Below, piece by piece: positions 9,857 through 18,814 of a stretch of DNA of 64,000 nt (its first letter is position 1; the number at the start of each line of letters is the position of its first letter). The DNA comes from Eutrophobius brisbanensis (GTDB lineage: Bacteria > Pseudomonadota > Gammaproteobacteria > Eutrophobiales > Eutrophobiaceae). Both the position numbers and the translations under genes were made by a program. The notes under the pieces are model-generated. The model did not search any database. It saw nothing but the letters and a program-made list of their open reading frames with translations, and had not been told where the DNA came from. The stretch is from positions 2,170,001 through 2,234,000 of the forward strand of contig JAYPQE010000003.1 in NCBI GenBank assembly GCA_038131795.1. The letters run 5' to 3'.

Positions 9857-10382
9857 ATGACATCAGAGCAAAATCACCAATTGTTAATTATGCGTCACGC
9901 CAAATCCGATTGGGGTGCAGAATACGCTCAGGACTTTGACCGGCCGTTAAACCCACGTGGAATCAAAAGTGCCAAAGCAATGGCAAAATGGTTAAGGAAC
10001 AAAGGGTTGACGCCTGATCTGATCGTCTCGTCACCTGCAAGGCGGGCCGAGCAAACGGCTACCCTGGTATTAAAAGGGATGAATCTTGACCCCGCTATGA
10101 TTACCCGGGATGAACGCATCTATGAAGCCAGGCCTGGCGATCTCCTGAAGGTGATTGATACCTACCGTGAAGGCGTGTTACGGATGTTATTAGTGGGTCA
10201 TAATCCGGGACTGGACAGCCTGGTACAATATCTATCTAAACATCAACCTCAGACCGCCTTATCCGGAAAAACTCATGACCACAGCCGCGATTGCCGTACT
10301 GGACTACGGTGCGGATACGATCTCTACACAAGACGGATCCGGGACATTGGTTGAGTTGATGAGGCCTAAAGAATTATCCTGA
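9857..10382 (+). pseudogene. sixA: sixA-like phosphohistidine phosphatase, frameshifted near the 3' end
   Basis: Histidine phosphatase of the SixA type, which acts on phosphohistidine in signalling or phosphotransfer proteins. The RHG-type motif LLIMRHAKSDW (residues 9-19) and the second histidine in LLVGHNPGLDSLVQYL are intact. After SGK (about residue 137) the open frame turns to low-complexity KTHDHSRDC and stops at 10354. In the next frame the family-typical tail continues, beginning LMTTAAIAVLDYGAD and ending LVELMRPKELS, with a TGA at 10380-10382. The switch point is a run of five A at 10267-10271; four A would restore a 174-residue protein. This is either a real slippage mutation or a base-call error. 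Confidence 0.85.
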
Positions 10383-11204
10383 TTATTTCTCGGCGACGAT
10401 GTATGCAATCCAGCTGTCATCGGCCTCGCCCTGCTCGGTTCGGGTGAACACCCCGTTGCCATCGCCGTCCTTGTCTGTACCCTCCCAGTAGATATGAGGT
10501 GAAAACCCAGCCTCTGACAGGATTTCTTTTAACTCAGGTAAGGTCCATACTCGCCAGTCGTAACTGAAGGCGCGTTTTATCTTTGAGCCATCATTAAACT
10601 TGAAATGGATATGGTATATTCCTTCTCCTGTTATAGGGTTATATTTATGCTGGTCCCATACATAGGTATAGTCATCGTATTCGGTGTCTTCTTTCATCTC
10701 CTGTATGGCTTCAGGCCCACCGAAGGCGTCGAGGAAAAATATTCCATCATCTGCCAGGTACTCATAAACATGACGGAAATAGTTGAGCATGGTTTTGCGT
10801 TCCTTGAAAATCCAGTAACTGAAATTCATCGCGAGAACCACGTCCACTCCCGGCGTTGTTTCTATAGTGACATCACCATTGATGACATTTAACCTGTCAC
10901 GCTGAGAAGATCTTAATCTGGACAACTTGTGACTGATTCCCCAATCCAGAACGCCCTGGTCGATATCGACACAGTATGCGGTATTGGTCTTTCTTCGCCG
11001 TACCCATTCACAGCTGGTATTCATGGTGCCGCAGAAGTCCTCACGAAGAATTTTTGCTGACTTGCCACGTATTTCCCGGTATGTCTGGTCGACAAAATCT
11101 ATCTCAGCCTCCACGCACTGGACGGAATCTTCGTAGAGCTCATGAACGTCTACCTGTTCAGCCCGTGGTGTCTTGCCGGAAGATGGTTTTTTTTGTTTTG
11201 CCAT
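10383..11204 (-). CDS. Class I SAM-dependent methyltransferase, substrate unknown
   Basis: 273-residue Rossmann-type methyltransferase. Motif I is the variant ILREDFCGT (residues 52-60), followed by the acidic residue that binds the SAM ribose in YCVDID (about 78-82) and a DVVLAMNFSYWIF strand. The N-terminus (first 20 residues) is basic and disordered. There is no neighbour that tells the substrate. Its stop codon abuts the restored stop of sixA at 10382. Confidence 0.75.
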   Translation of the reverse strand: MAKQKKPSSGKTPRAEQVDVHELYEDSVQCVEAEIDFVDQTYREIRGKSAKILREDFCGTMNTSCEWVRRRKTNTAYCVDIDQGVLDWGISHKLSRLRSSQRDRLNVINGDVTIETTPGVDVVLAMNFSYWIFKERKTMLNYFRHVYEYLADDGIFFLDAFGGPEAIQEMKEDTEYDDYTYVWDQHKYNPITGEGIYHIHFKFNDGSKIKRAFSYDWRVWTLPELKEILSEAGFSPHIYWEGTDKDGDGNGVFTRTEQGEADDSWIAYIVAEK

Positions 11205-11286
11205 TTGTTGTTATAGTTTCCTGCTTTGAGCGGCGAGCGATATTATACAGATATAATCCGATTGATGTGTTTCACAGGGAGGAAAT

Positions 11287-12060
11287 ATGAGTTGGTGGGG
11301 TAAAGTCATTGGCGGGACATTGGGATTCATGATGGGCGGTCCGATTGGTGCATTGCTGGGTGCGGCGTTCGGTCATAATTTTGACCGTGGCCTGGACGGT
11401 TTTTCCGGGCAACAGGGAGACTATCAGAATATACAATTCAGGATACAAACAGCCTTCTTTACCGCCAGTTTTTCCGTTATGGGGCATGTGTGTAAGGCAG
11501 ATGGTAAGGTCACCCGCGATGAAATATCCGTTGCCAATCAGGTCATGGGGCACATGGAACTGAACCCTGACCAGAAAAAGGCCGCCAGGGCATTATTTAA
11601 TGAAGGAAAAAAAACCGGATTCCCGTTGGATGAGGTCCTTGTGCAATTGCGTTCTGAGATAGGTCATAGACTGACGCTCAGGCGTATGTTCATGGAGATA
11701 CAATGTCTTGCTGCCCTTGCGGATGGAAAAGTACATCCCCAGGAAAAGAAATTGTTATTACATGTCTGTGATGTGATCGGCTTTAGTCGATTTGAGCTGG
11801 ACACATTGCTGGACGCAGCGAGGTCCAGTTTTCAGCAGCCCCACACCTTTACACCTGCCGATGCATACAAGGTCCTCGGGGTCGCTCGCCATGCCAGTGA
11901 TGCAGAGGTCAAAAAAGCGTACCGGCGGCTGATGAGTCAACACCACCCGGACAAACTGGTTTCAAAGGGGCTGCCAGAGGAGATGGTCAAACTGGCGACG
12001 GAAAAGACCCATGAAATTCGAAAGGCCTATGAGACAATTAAACAAGACAGGGGATTTTAG
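11287..12060 (+). CDS. djlA: DjlA-like membrane co-chaperone (TerB + J domain)
   Basis: Membrane-anchored DnaK co-chaperone. A glycine-rich N-terminal membrane segment (about residues 7-29) is followed by a TerB-like helical domain (about 50-180) and a C-terminal J domain (about 192-257) with the HPD tripeptide at 220-222 that stimulates DnaK ATPase. This order and the length of 257 are typical of DjlA. A good ribosome site (GGGAGGAA) precedes the ATG. The stop overlaps that of fxsA on the other strand. Confidence 0.9.
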   Translation: MSWWGKVIGGTLGFMMGGPIGALLGAAFGHNFDRGLDGFSGQQGDYQNIQFRIQTAFFTASFSVMGHVCKADGKVTRDEISVANQVMGHMELNPDQKKAARALFNEGKKTGFPLDEVLVQLRSEIGHRLTLRRMFMEIQCLAALADGKVHPQEKKLLLHVCDVIGFSRFELDTLLDAARSSFQQPHTFTPADAYKVLGVARHASDAEVKKAYRRLMSQHHPDKLVSKGLPEEMVKLATEKTHEIRKAYETIKQDRGF

Positions 12061-12503
12061 TGGCGATTTTCATCGCGTATTTTTTGATTCTCTTCGTCCC
12101 AGAATTCACCTTCGATTATTACGGTTTTACTGCGATCCTGTTGGTGGTGAATGATTAATCTGGACAATATCCACCCAGCAACTTCCAGTCTCAGCCCCGG
12201 GACCAGGCAGAGAAAGCCAATAATATCGGTAATAAAGCCCGGTGTGAGCAGCAAAACCCCTGAAATCATCAGGATAAAACCGCCCACCAGCTCTGTGGCA
12301 GGCATTTCTCCATTTTTGACCTGCTCTGAGACCCGGTTGATGGTTTCTATACCCTGTAATTTAAGTAAAAATGCGCCTAACGCAGCCGTAAACAGGCAAA
12401 GGCCTATGGTAGTCAGTGCGCCCAGCCCGGATCCCACCTGGATGAGCACATATAGCTCTATCAGGGGGACAAACAGGAAGCCTAAGAAAAATATTTTGAA
12501 CAT
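12057..12503 (-). CDS. fxsA: FxsA family membrane protein
   Basis: Small inner-membrane protein of the FxsA family, named for relieving phage exclusion by F plasmids when overproduced in E. coli; its cellular role is unknown. Membrane segments lie at about residues 3-22, 27-47 and 72-105, with the conserved LLTPGFITDIIGFL block (about 85-98). It is 148 residues with a polar C-terminal tail. Convergent with djlA, overlapping it by four bases. Confidence 0.88.
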   Translation of the reverse strand: MFKIFFLGFLFVPLIELYVLIQVGSGLGALTTIGLCLFTAALGAFLLKLQGIETINRVSEQVKNGEMPATELVGGFILMISGVLLLTPGFITDIIGFLCLVPGLRLEVAGWILSRLIIHHQQDRSKTVIIEGEFWDEENQKIRDENRH

Positions 12504-12601
12504 TGATTATTTATACTGTTACTAAAGAATGTTGGCTAAATGATTAATGTATTGGCAAAATAGCATATTTCAACGGTAAATATTGGTAAAAGAGCAAGGA
12601 T

Positions 12602-12934
12602 ATGGCAGATAAGGCGAAACACCTCCTGGTAATCACTACCTGTCCGGGGACGATTACAGCAAAAAAAATCGCAAATGAAGTGGTGTTGGAAAATCTCGGG
12701 GCCTGTGTGCAGATTGTACCAGGCGTACAGTCGTTTTTTCGTTGGGTCAACCAGGTCGATACCTCCGATGAATTATTGCTGATTATCAAAACCACATCAG
12801 AACGTTATCCTGAACTGCAAAAACGTGTTGTAGCCATACATCCTTATGAGGTCCCCGAGCTGATAGCCATTCCCATTTCTGATGGATTAGACGAATACCT
12901 GCAATGGATTGAAACAAACTCCACGCCAAAGTGA
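12602..12934 (+). CDS. cutA: CutA1 family divalent-cation tolerance protein
   Basis: Small trimeric cytoplasmic protein linked to copper tolerance in E. coli; its mechanism is unclear. The family pattern is complete in 110 residues: LLVITTCPG at the start, LGACVQIVPGVQSFFRW in the middle, and IHPYEVPELIAIPI near the end. AAGG immediately precedes the ATG. dsbD follows after 13 bases, the same neighbour as in enterics. Confidence 0.93.
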   Translation: MADKAKHLLVITTCPGTITAKKIANEVVLENLGACVQIVPGVQSFFRWVNQVDTSDELLLIIKTTSERYPELQKRVVAIHPYEVPELIAIPISDGLDEYLQWIETNSTPK

Positions 12935-12947
12935 ATCTCCCGGGCAT

Positions 12948-14825
12948 ATGAATTGGCGTAATTCCTTCCTGTGTATCCTGTTGGCGACCCTGTCAATCAC
13001 CGCAGGCGCCCAGACTGTTAGTGAACGCCTGCAAAGTCTAGGTGGTATGCTTAACCGATCGGCCGAACAGGAATTTCTCCATCCTGACCAGGCGTTTTTA
13101 TTAACACCAACGGTGAGTTCGGCACACAGTATCCATGTCAATGTGGTGATTGCTGAAGGTTATTACCTTTATCACGACAAATTTAACTTTGAAATAATTG
13201 ATGCGGCAGACGGGATATATAATGAGGGTGTCATTATTACTGCTGGCAAGATAAAAGAGGACCCTTCATTTGGAGAGGTTGAAGTCAATATCGGTGTTTT
13301 TGATATTGATGTGCCCGTGGTCCGTAGATCTGAAAATGAGACTGAAATTACCTTTCAATATGGATACCAAGGCTGTAAAGATGAATCATTGTGCTATCCG
13401 CCCATTAAGAAGACCGCATCATTAACATTACCTGAGACCTCAGGATTAACCGCTGCTGCTTCCGTTACCGGTCAAACAATGGGCCAGCGTACCGGTGGTG
13501 ACGCTCCTGAAGAAATCATATCTGAACAGGACAGTATTACTCAACGTCTTGTCAGTGGTGGAATACTCCTGAATCTGGCGATGTTTTTTGGTGCAGGATT
13601 ATTACTCTCCATGACCCCCTGTGTGTTTCCCATGATCCCCATTCTGTCGGGGATCATTGCCGGTCAGGAAAAGACCTTGACCCCGGGCAAAGGATTTATT
13701 CTGTCACTGGTGTACGTCATTTCCATGGCCCTGACCTATGCTGTGGTGGGCGTGGTGGCGGTATTGGCTGGAATAAATATTCAGGCGGCGGCGCAGGACC
13801 CGTGGGTAATCACAGCACTTTGTCTGGTGTTGGTGGCATTGGCTTTATCCATGTTCGGCTTTTATGAGATCCAGATGCCTGTTGCAGTGCAGGACAGGTT
13901 GACCCGGTTGAGCAATAGCCAGGAGGGAGGGACATTGTCCGGGGTAGCCATTATGGGCGCGGTATCAGCCGTCATTGTTGGTCCCTGCGTGGCACCGCCA
14001 CTGGTAGGGGCGCTGACCTATATCTCCCAGACTGGTGATGAAGTCCTGGGCGGTATGGCATTATTTTTCATGGGCATGGGTATGGGTGTGCCTTTGCTGG
14101 TGATAGGCAGTTCTGCGGGATCCATATTGCCCCGGGCCGGGTCCTGGATGGAGACAGTCAAACAAATCTTTGGTGTGGCGTTGATAGGGCTGGCCATCTG
14201 GTTCCTTGCCAGGATTGTGTCACCGGCCGTTGAACTATATCTGTGGGGTGGACTGCTGGTCATTACCGCCATCTATATGGGGGCCCTGGATTCATTAGGT
14301 AGTCAGGACAGATGGCGCCGTCTATGGAAAGGCGCAGGGTTAATAATGTTACTGTATGGCGCATTGTTGATCGTCGGCGCCTCTTCCGGAGGTAACAGTA
14401 TTTACCGGCCTCTGGAGGGGATAGTCAATAGTGGGACAACTGAGCACCGGGGTCTGACCTTCACCAGTATCAAAACCATTGCCGATCTCAATGACCAGAT
14501 ACAACTGGCGAATACTCAGGGTAGACCAGTGATGCTGGATTTTTATGCTGACTGGTGCATTGAATGTATTCGAATGGGGGAGAATACATTTCCAAAGCCA
14601 CAGGTAATGCAGGCCCTGACAGGGTTTGTATTGTTACAGGCGGATGTCACGGCAAATGATGATGAAGACAAGGCATTACTGAAACATTTCAATATATACG
14701 GCCCGCCTGCCATCATGTTTTTTGGTAGCGATGGTGAGGAGCGTAAGGCATACCGGCTATATGGTTATTTTGAGGCAGATGAATTTTCAGACCATGTAGT
14801 GCGGGCAACACAAACCCCATTATGA
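12948..14825 (+). CDS. dsbD: Thiol:disulfide interchange protein DsbD
   Basis: Carries electrons from cytoplasmic thioredoxin across the inner membrane to periplasmic disulfide isomerases and cytochrome c maturation. The ATG at 12948 is preferred because it opens a signal peptide (MNWRNSFLCILLATLS, cleavage near AGA|QTV); an earlier in-frame ATG at 12909 inside cutA would spoil it. The alpha domain has Cys143 and Cys149 (GCKDESLCYPP), the eight-helix beta domain has Cys225 (MTPCVFPM) and Cys347 (GPCVAPPL), and the C-terminal thioredoxin domain has WCIEC (Cys537, Cys540). All six redox cysteines are present. It overlaps the next gene by four bases (ATGA). Confidence 0.95.
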   Translation: MNWRNSFLCILLATLSITAGAQTVSERLQSLGGMLNRSAEQEFLHPDQAFLLTPTVSSAHSIHVNVVIAEGYYLYHDKFNFEIIDAADGIYNEGVIITAGKIKEDPSFGEVEVNIGVFDIDVPVVRRSENETEITFQYGYQGCKDESLCYPPIKKTASLTLPETSGLTAAASVTGQTMGQRTGGDAPEEIISEQDSITQRLVSGGILLNLAMFFGAGLLLSMTPCVFPMIPILSGIIAGQEKTLTPGKGFILSLVYVISMALTYAVVGVVAVLAGINIQAAAQDPWVITALCLVLVALALSMFGFYEIQMPVAVQDRLTRLSNSQEGGTLSGVAIMGAVSAVIVGPCVAPPLVGALTYISQTGDEVLGGMALFFMGMGMGVPLLVIGSSAGSILPRAGSWMETVKQIFGVALIGLAIWFLARIVSPAVELYLWGGLLVITAIYMGALDSLGSQDRWRRLWKGAGLIMLLYGALLIVGASSGGNSIYRPLEGIVNSGTTEHRGLTFTSIKTIADLNDQIQLANTQGRPVMLDFYADWCIECIRMGENTFPKPQVMQALTGFVLLQADVTANDDEDKALLKHFNIYGPPAIMFFGSDGEERKAYRLYGYFEADEFSDHVVRATQTPL

Positions 14826-15403
14826 CATTGCCACGGCCTCGAGTTTTTATTGCTTGCGGCGTGGTCCTTGCGGTTATGGGTCTTAGCATGATGATCCTGT
14901 CCCACGGGGATCTCACCCCGGCAGATGGCGCCGCTATAGAAAATACACATACCGAACCAGATGTTCTTTTTCAGCCCGTGGAAGGAATGGTTAGGCCAGA
15001 TTTTTCCATCGCGGATTTAGATGGCAGAATGCGTTCAATATCTGAGTGGGACGGCAAGGTCGTGCTGATCAATTTCTGGGCCACCTGGTGTCTACCCTGT
15101 TTGACGGAAATCCCGGAATTACTTGAATTGCAAAACAACTATGGCGAACAGGGCCTGCAGGTCATTGGCATTGCGTTGCAAAAACCAGAAGAGGTATCCA
15201 GTTTCGTAGCAGAACATAATATGACCTATCCGGTCATGGCGGGGGAGGCCGAGGTCATTGTCATTGCCGAAAGTTATGGTAACCGCATCGGGGCATTGCC
15301 TTACACCGCCATTATTAACCGCGATGGTACGGTAGCATTCACCAGGGCTGGCCCTATTAGTCGAGAAGAAGTACAAGACCTGATTGAAGATCTTTTGATG
15401 TAA
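14822..15403 (+). CDS. TlpA/ResA-type membrane-anchored thioredoxin
   Basis: 193-residue periplasmic thioredoxin-fold protein with an N-terminal membrane anchor (about residues 8-27) and the active site WCLPC (Cys90, Cys93) inside NFWATWCLPCLTEIPEL. The cis-proline loop is ALPYTAIINRDG. Its overlap with dsbD suggests it receives electrons from DsbD, as ResA/TlpA-like proteins do in cytochrome c assembly; the client is not known here. Confidence 0.85.
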   Translation: MTLPRPRVFIACGVVLAVMGLSMMILSHGDLTPADGAAIENTHTEPDVLFQPVEGMVRPDFSIADLDGRMRSISEWDGKVVLINFWATWCLPCLTEIPELLELQNNYGEQGLQVIGIALQKPEEVSSFVAEHNMTYPVMAGEAEVIVIAESYGNRIGALPYTAIINRDGTVAFTRAGPISREEVQDLIEDLLM

Positions 15404-15536
15404 GCCAGCTGAATCCCTGCTGGAAAAAAAGCTCGAAATTTCGTCTAAATTCCGTTAAGGTGCAGATATTAGCTTCGATTATCAATTTAATAAAATCTTC
15501 TAATAATAATAATATTTAACCGATTTTGAGGGAAAA

Positions 15537-15983
15537 ATGGCTTCAATTCTGGTCATAAATGGTCCAAACCTGAATTTACTGGGCACCCGGGAACCTGAGG
15601 TATATGGTCACACCACGCTGGATGATATTCATCAGATGCTGGGCGTGGAGGCTGAAAGGCTTGGTCATGAACTACAGCATTATCAGAGCAATGCCGAGCA
15701 TGAGATCATAGATCGGGTTCACCAGGCCCGTGATCAAGGTGTCAGTTATATCATTATCAACCCCGGTGCCTTTACCCATACCAGCATTGCCCTGCGTGAT
15801 GCCCTGTTGGGGGTGGATATTCCCTTTATTGAGGTGCATCTCTCCAACGTATTTGCCAGAGAGTCTTTCAGGCAGCATTCCTATTTGTCTGATAAGGCCA
15901 TAGGGGTGATCAGTGGACTTGGGGCGCAGGGATATATATATGCACTCAATGCAATCGGTGAAAAAATAAAACAGGGGTCATAG
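15537..15983 (+). CDS. aroQ: Type II 3-dehydroquinate dehydratase
   Basis: Third step of the shikimate pathway: 3-dehydroquinate to 3-dehydroshikimate. The dodecameric type II enzyme is recognised by LVINGPNLNLLGTREP at the start, the catalytic Tyr in EVYG (Tyr23), NPGAFTHTS and EVHLSN. 148 residues is typical. A GAGGG ribosome site lies five bases upstream. It is followed within one base by accB, the standard aroQ-accB-accC layout. Confidence 0.96.
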   Translation: MASILVINGPNLNLLGTREPEVYGHTTLDDIHQMLGVEAERLGHELQHYQSNAEHEIIDRVHQARDQGVSYIIINPGAFTHTSIALRDALLGVDIPFIEVHLSNVFARESFRQHSYLSDKAIGVISGLGAQGYIYALNAIGEKIKQGS

Positions 15984-15984
15984 C

Positions 15985-16458
15985 ATGGATATCCGTAAGG
16001 TAAAAAAACTCATCGAAATGCTGGAAGAATCCAAGGTTTCAGAAATTGAAATTCATGAGGGTGAAGAATCTGTACGTATCAGCAGGCATAGTCATTACAC
16101 AGAGCAACCGCAGACCGTGGTCCATGTTCCCTCTGCAGATGTCAGGCATGAAACAGTTGCGGCACCCTCTGGAGAGGCCGGCCAGACTGTTCCGGCAGAA
16201 ACACAGCCTGAAGATGATGGGCGTTACATTACGGCGCCCATGGTAGGTATTTTTTACAGTTCACCGGCACCGGACAAACCGCCCTTTGCTGAACATGGCA
16301 GTCAGGTAAAGGTGGGGGACGTGGTCTGCATTATTGAGGCAATGAAAATAATGAATCAGATCGAGTCTGATGCAAATGGCATTATCAGTCGTGTCCTGGT
16401 GGAAAATGGTGAGCCGGTGGAATATGGTCAACCGCTGTTCCAGATTCGTGAAGCCTGA
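15985..16458 (+). CDS. accB: Biotin carboxyl carrier protein of acetyl-CoA carboxylase
   Basis: Carries biotin between AccC and the carboxyltransferase in the first step of fatty acid synthesis. The N-terminal helix (MDIRKVKKLIEMLEES), a Pro/Ala/Glu-rich linker (about residues 40-80) and the C-terminal biotinyl domain are visible. The biotinylated lysine is Lys121 in EAMKIMNQ. 157 residues matches E. coli AccB. Confidence 0.97.
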   Translation: MDIRKVKKLIEMLEESKVSEIEIHEGEESVRISRHSHYTEQPQTVVHVPSADVRHETVAAPSGEAGQTVPAETQPEDDGRYITAPMVGIFYSSPAPDKPPFAEHGSQVKVGDVVCIIEAMKIMNQIESDANGIISRVLVENGEPVEYGQPLFQIREA

Positions 16459-16501
16459 ATCTCCATATCTCGTAGCCATATAAATACAGGTCATTTCCTA
16501 A

Positions 16502-17845
16502 ATGCTTGAAAAAGTTGTCATAGCAAATCGCGGAGAAATCGCCCTCAGAGTATTACGGGCCTGCCAAGAGCTGGGTATCAAGACGGTTGCAATCTTTTCC
16601 GAAGTAGATAGAAATCAAAAACATGTTTTACTGGCCGATGAAGCAGTTTGTATCGGACCTGCCTCCTCTGTTGAAAGTTATATGAATATCCCTGCTGTGA
16701 TCAGTGCTGCTGAGGTCACAGATGCAGTGGGTATACATCCCGGCTATGGTTTTCTGTCTGAAAACCCGGATTTTGCAGAGCGGGTAGAGCAGAGCGGGTT
16801 TACCTTTATTGGTCCCCGATCTGAGACCATACGGTTAATGGGGAGCAAGATCTCAGCGCGTTCGGCCATGCAGGAAAGTGGTGTTCCATGCGTGCCCGGC
16901 TCTGATGGTCCGTTGACGGACGATATGACTGAAGTGTCAAAAATTGCCAAGGACATTGGCTACCCAATCATCATCAAGGCCTCAGGAGGTGGCGGTGGCA
17001 GAGGAATGCGTGTGGTCCATAGTGAAGCGGCCTTGCGCAATGCTGTGTCCCTGACCCGGTCAGAATCTCTGGCGGCATTTAATGATGATACGATTTATAT
17101 GGAAAAGTATCTGGAGAATCCCAGACATGTTGAAATTCAGGTGCTGGCTGATACCCATGGCAATATCATACACCTGGGAGAACGGGACTGCTCTATGCAA
17201 AGACGAAACCAGAAAATTCTGGAAGAAGCGCCTGCCCCACTCATTAAAGACCGCCTGAAAAGAAAGGTAGGTGAACTCTGTGCTGATGCCTGTAAAAAAA
17301 TTGGTTATGTCAATGCAGGTACATTTGAGTTTCTCTATGAGAATGGAGAATTTTACTTTATTGAAATGAATACCCGGATTCAGGTTGAACATCCAATAAC
17401 AGAATGTATTACCGGTGTGGATATTGTTAAGGAACAGTTACGTATAGCAGCGGGTGAAAAGCTGTCCTATCGTCAATCTGATATTCATCTCAATGGTCAC
17501 GCCATTGAATGCAGAATTAATGCTGAAGACCCGGAGAACTTTATGCCGTCACCAGGCACAATCGCCCATTATCATCCACCGGGTGGTCCGGGCATCAGGG
17601 TCGATACCCATGTCTATCAGGGGTATACAATCCCTCCCCATTATGACTCCCTGATAGGAAAGTTGATTGCCCATGGTGAGACCCGTGAGTTGGCCATTCA
17701 ACGCATGTCTATGGCATTATCCGAGATCGTTATTGATGGCATAAAAACGAATATCCCTTTACATAGAAAACTCATGAATGATGCTGCATTTGTAAATGGC
17801 GGAACCAATATTCATTATCTCGAAAAGAAAATGGGTATAAAGTAA
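16502..17845 (+). CDS. accC: Acetyl-CoA carboxylase biotin carboxylase subunit
   Basis: ATP-dependent carboxylation of the biotin on AccB. Opening VVIANRGEIALRVLRAC, ATP-grasp glycine loop KASGGGGGRGM (about residues 159-169), QRRNQKILEEAPAP and EMNTRIQVEHPITE are all present. 447 residues is the usual size. It sits 43 bases after accB in the same operon. Confidence 0.97.
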   Translation: MLEKVVIANRGEIALRVLRACQELGIKTVAIFSEVDRNQKHVLLADEAVCIGPASSVESYMNIPAVISAAEVTDAVGIHPGYGFLSENPDFAERVEQSGFTFIGPRSETIRLMGSKISARSAMQESGVPCVPGSDGPLTDDMTEVSKIAKDIGYPIIIKASGGGGGRGMRVVHSEAALRNAVSLTRSESLAAFNDDTIYMEKYLENPRHVEIQVLADTHGNIIHLGERDCSMQRRNQKILEEAPAPLIKDRLKRKVGELCADACKKIGYVNAGTFEFLYENGEFYFIEMNTRIQVEHPITECITGVDIVKEQLRIAAGEKLSYRQSDIHLNGHAIECRINAEDPENFMPSPGTIAHYHPPGGPGIRVDTHVYQGYTIPPHYDSLIGKLIAHGETRELAIQRMSMALSEIVIDGIKTNIPLHRKLMNDAAFVNGGTNIHYLEKKMGIK

Positions 17846-17912
17846 TCTACCCTGGTTGTGTCACTGACAACTGACAGTTCATGGATACGACAAACCATAC
17901 CGGGTTGATGCG

Positions 17913-18803
17913 ATGACATGGTTAAGGCTGGGCATCACCTGTCCCCAGGAAAGCCTGGATGATCTCAGGGGGCTACTGGAAAATTTCTCGGCAGCATCCA
18001 TAAGTTATTCCCCGGCATCATCAGAAGCTGTGTTTGATGACCCGTTAATGCAGCAGACATACTGGAAAACCACCACCGTGACGGCATTACTGGACCCCGG
18101 TGTAGACCTGGATATTCTCATGGCCTGCGTTCGAAACAGGATAGGTACAGACAATATTATTGAACATAAGGTCGACTTATTAAAAGACACGGACTGGGAA
18201 GGTGCTTTTAAGGCCGGTTTCGGGCCTGTGACAATTAAAGACACCTTGTGTATTTGTCCAAGCTGGTCAGAGCCCCCTCAGGGGATATCCTGTCACATCC
18301 AGCTTGATCCAGGATTGGCCTTTGGTACGGGTACTCATGAAACCACGGCTTTGTGCCTGGAATGGCTGGTAGAATACCCGCCCAGGGACAAGCGCGTCAT
18401 TGATTATGGCTGTGGTTCCGGAATTTTGGGTATCGCGGCAGCAAAACTGGGTGCGGAATCGGTGGTAGGGGTTGATATCGATCCTCAGGCAGTGAGTGCG
18501 AGCAATACCAATGCCGAAATAAACCATGTGGTTGACAGGTTTCATGTCCTAACACAGGGCAGCCCCCATAAACAATCTGCAGATATCCTGGTTGCCAATA
18601 TTCTGCTTGAGCCCTTGCTATTGCTCGCCAGTCAGTTTCATTCCTTCCTTGACCGTGATGGCAGGATTCTTCTATCTGGCCTGTTAGCCACCCAGGTGGA
18701 GGATTGCCTTGGCTGCTACTCAAAATGGTTTGATATGTCAGAGCCGGTATTTAAGAATGAATGGGCTATGTTAACAGGTACCAAAAAAGCTGATTTGCTA
18801 TAA
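17913..18803 (+). CDS. prmA: Ribosomal protein L11 methyltransferase
   Basis: Methylates L11 at several amino groups. The N-terminal substrate-recognition domain is followed by LDPGLAFGTGTHETT (about 131-145) and the SAM motif DYGCGSGILGIAA (164-176), then VANILLEPL, the PrmA-specific version of the catalytic loop. 296 residues fits. The accC-prmA order and the following zinc-ribbon gene, dusB and fis are classic gammaproteobacterial synteny. Confidence 0.95.
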   Translation: MTWLRLGITCPQESLDDLRGLLENFSAASISYSPASSEAVFDDPLMQQTYWKTTTVTALLDPGVDLDILMACVRNRIGTDNIIEHKVDLLKDTDWEGAFKAGFGPVTIKDTLCICPSWSEPPQGISCHIQLDPGLAFGTGTHETTALCLEWLVEYPPRDKRVIDYGCGSGILGIAAAKLGAESVVGVDIDPQAVSASNTNAEINHVVDRFHVLTQGSPHKQSADILVANILLEPLLLLASQFHSFLDRDGRILLSGLLATQVEDCLGCYSKWFDMSEPVFKNEWAMLTGTKKADLL

Positions 18804-18814
18804 TCTATTGCTTC

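Noticed and set aside
15405..15427. Hairpin CCAGC/GCTGG after the TlpA-like gene as a terminator
   Set aside because: It is followed by a run of A, not T, on the plus strand, and has no T run in the right place on the minus strand.
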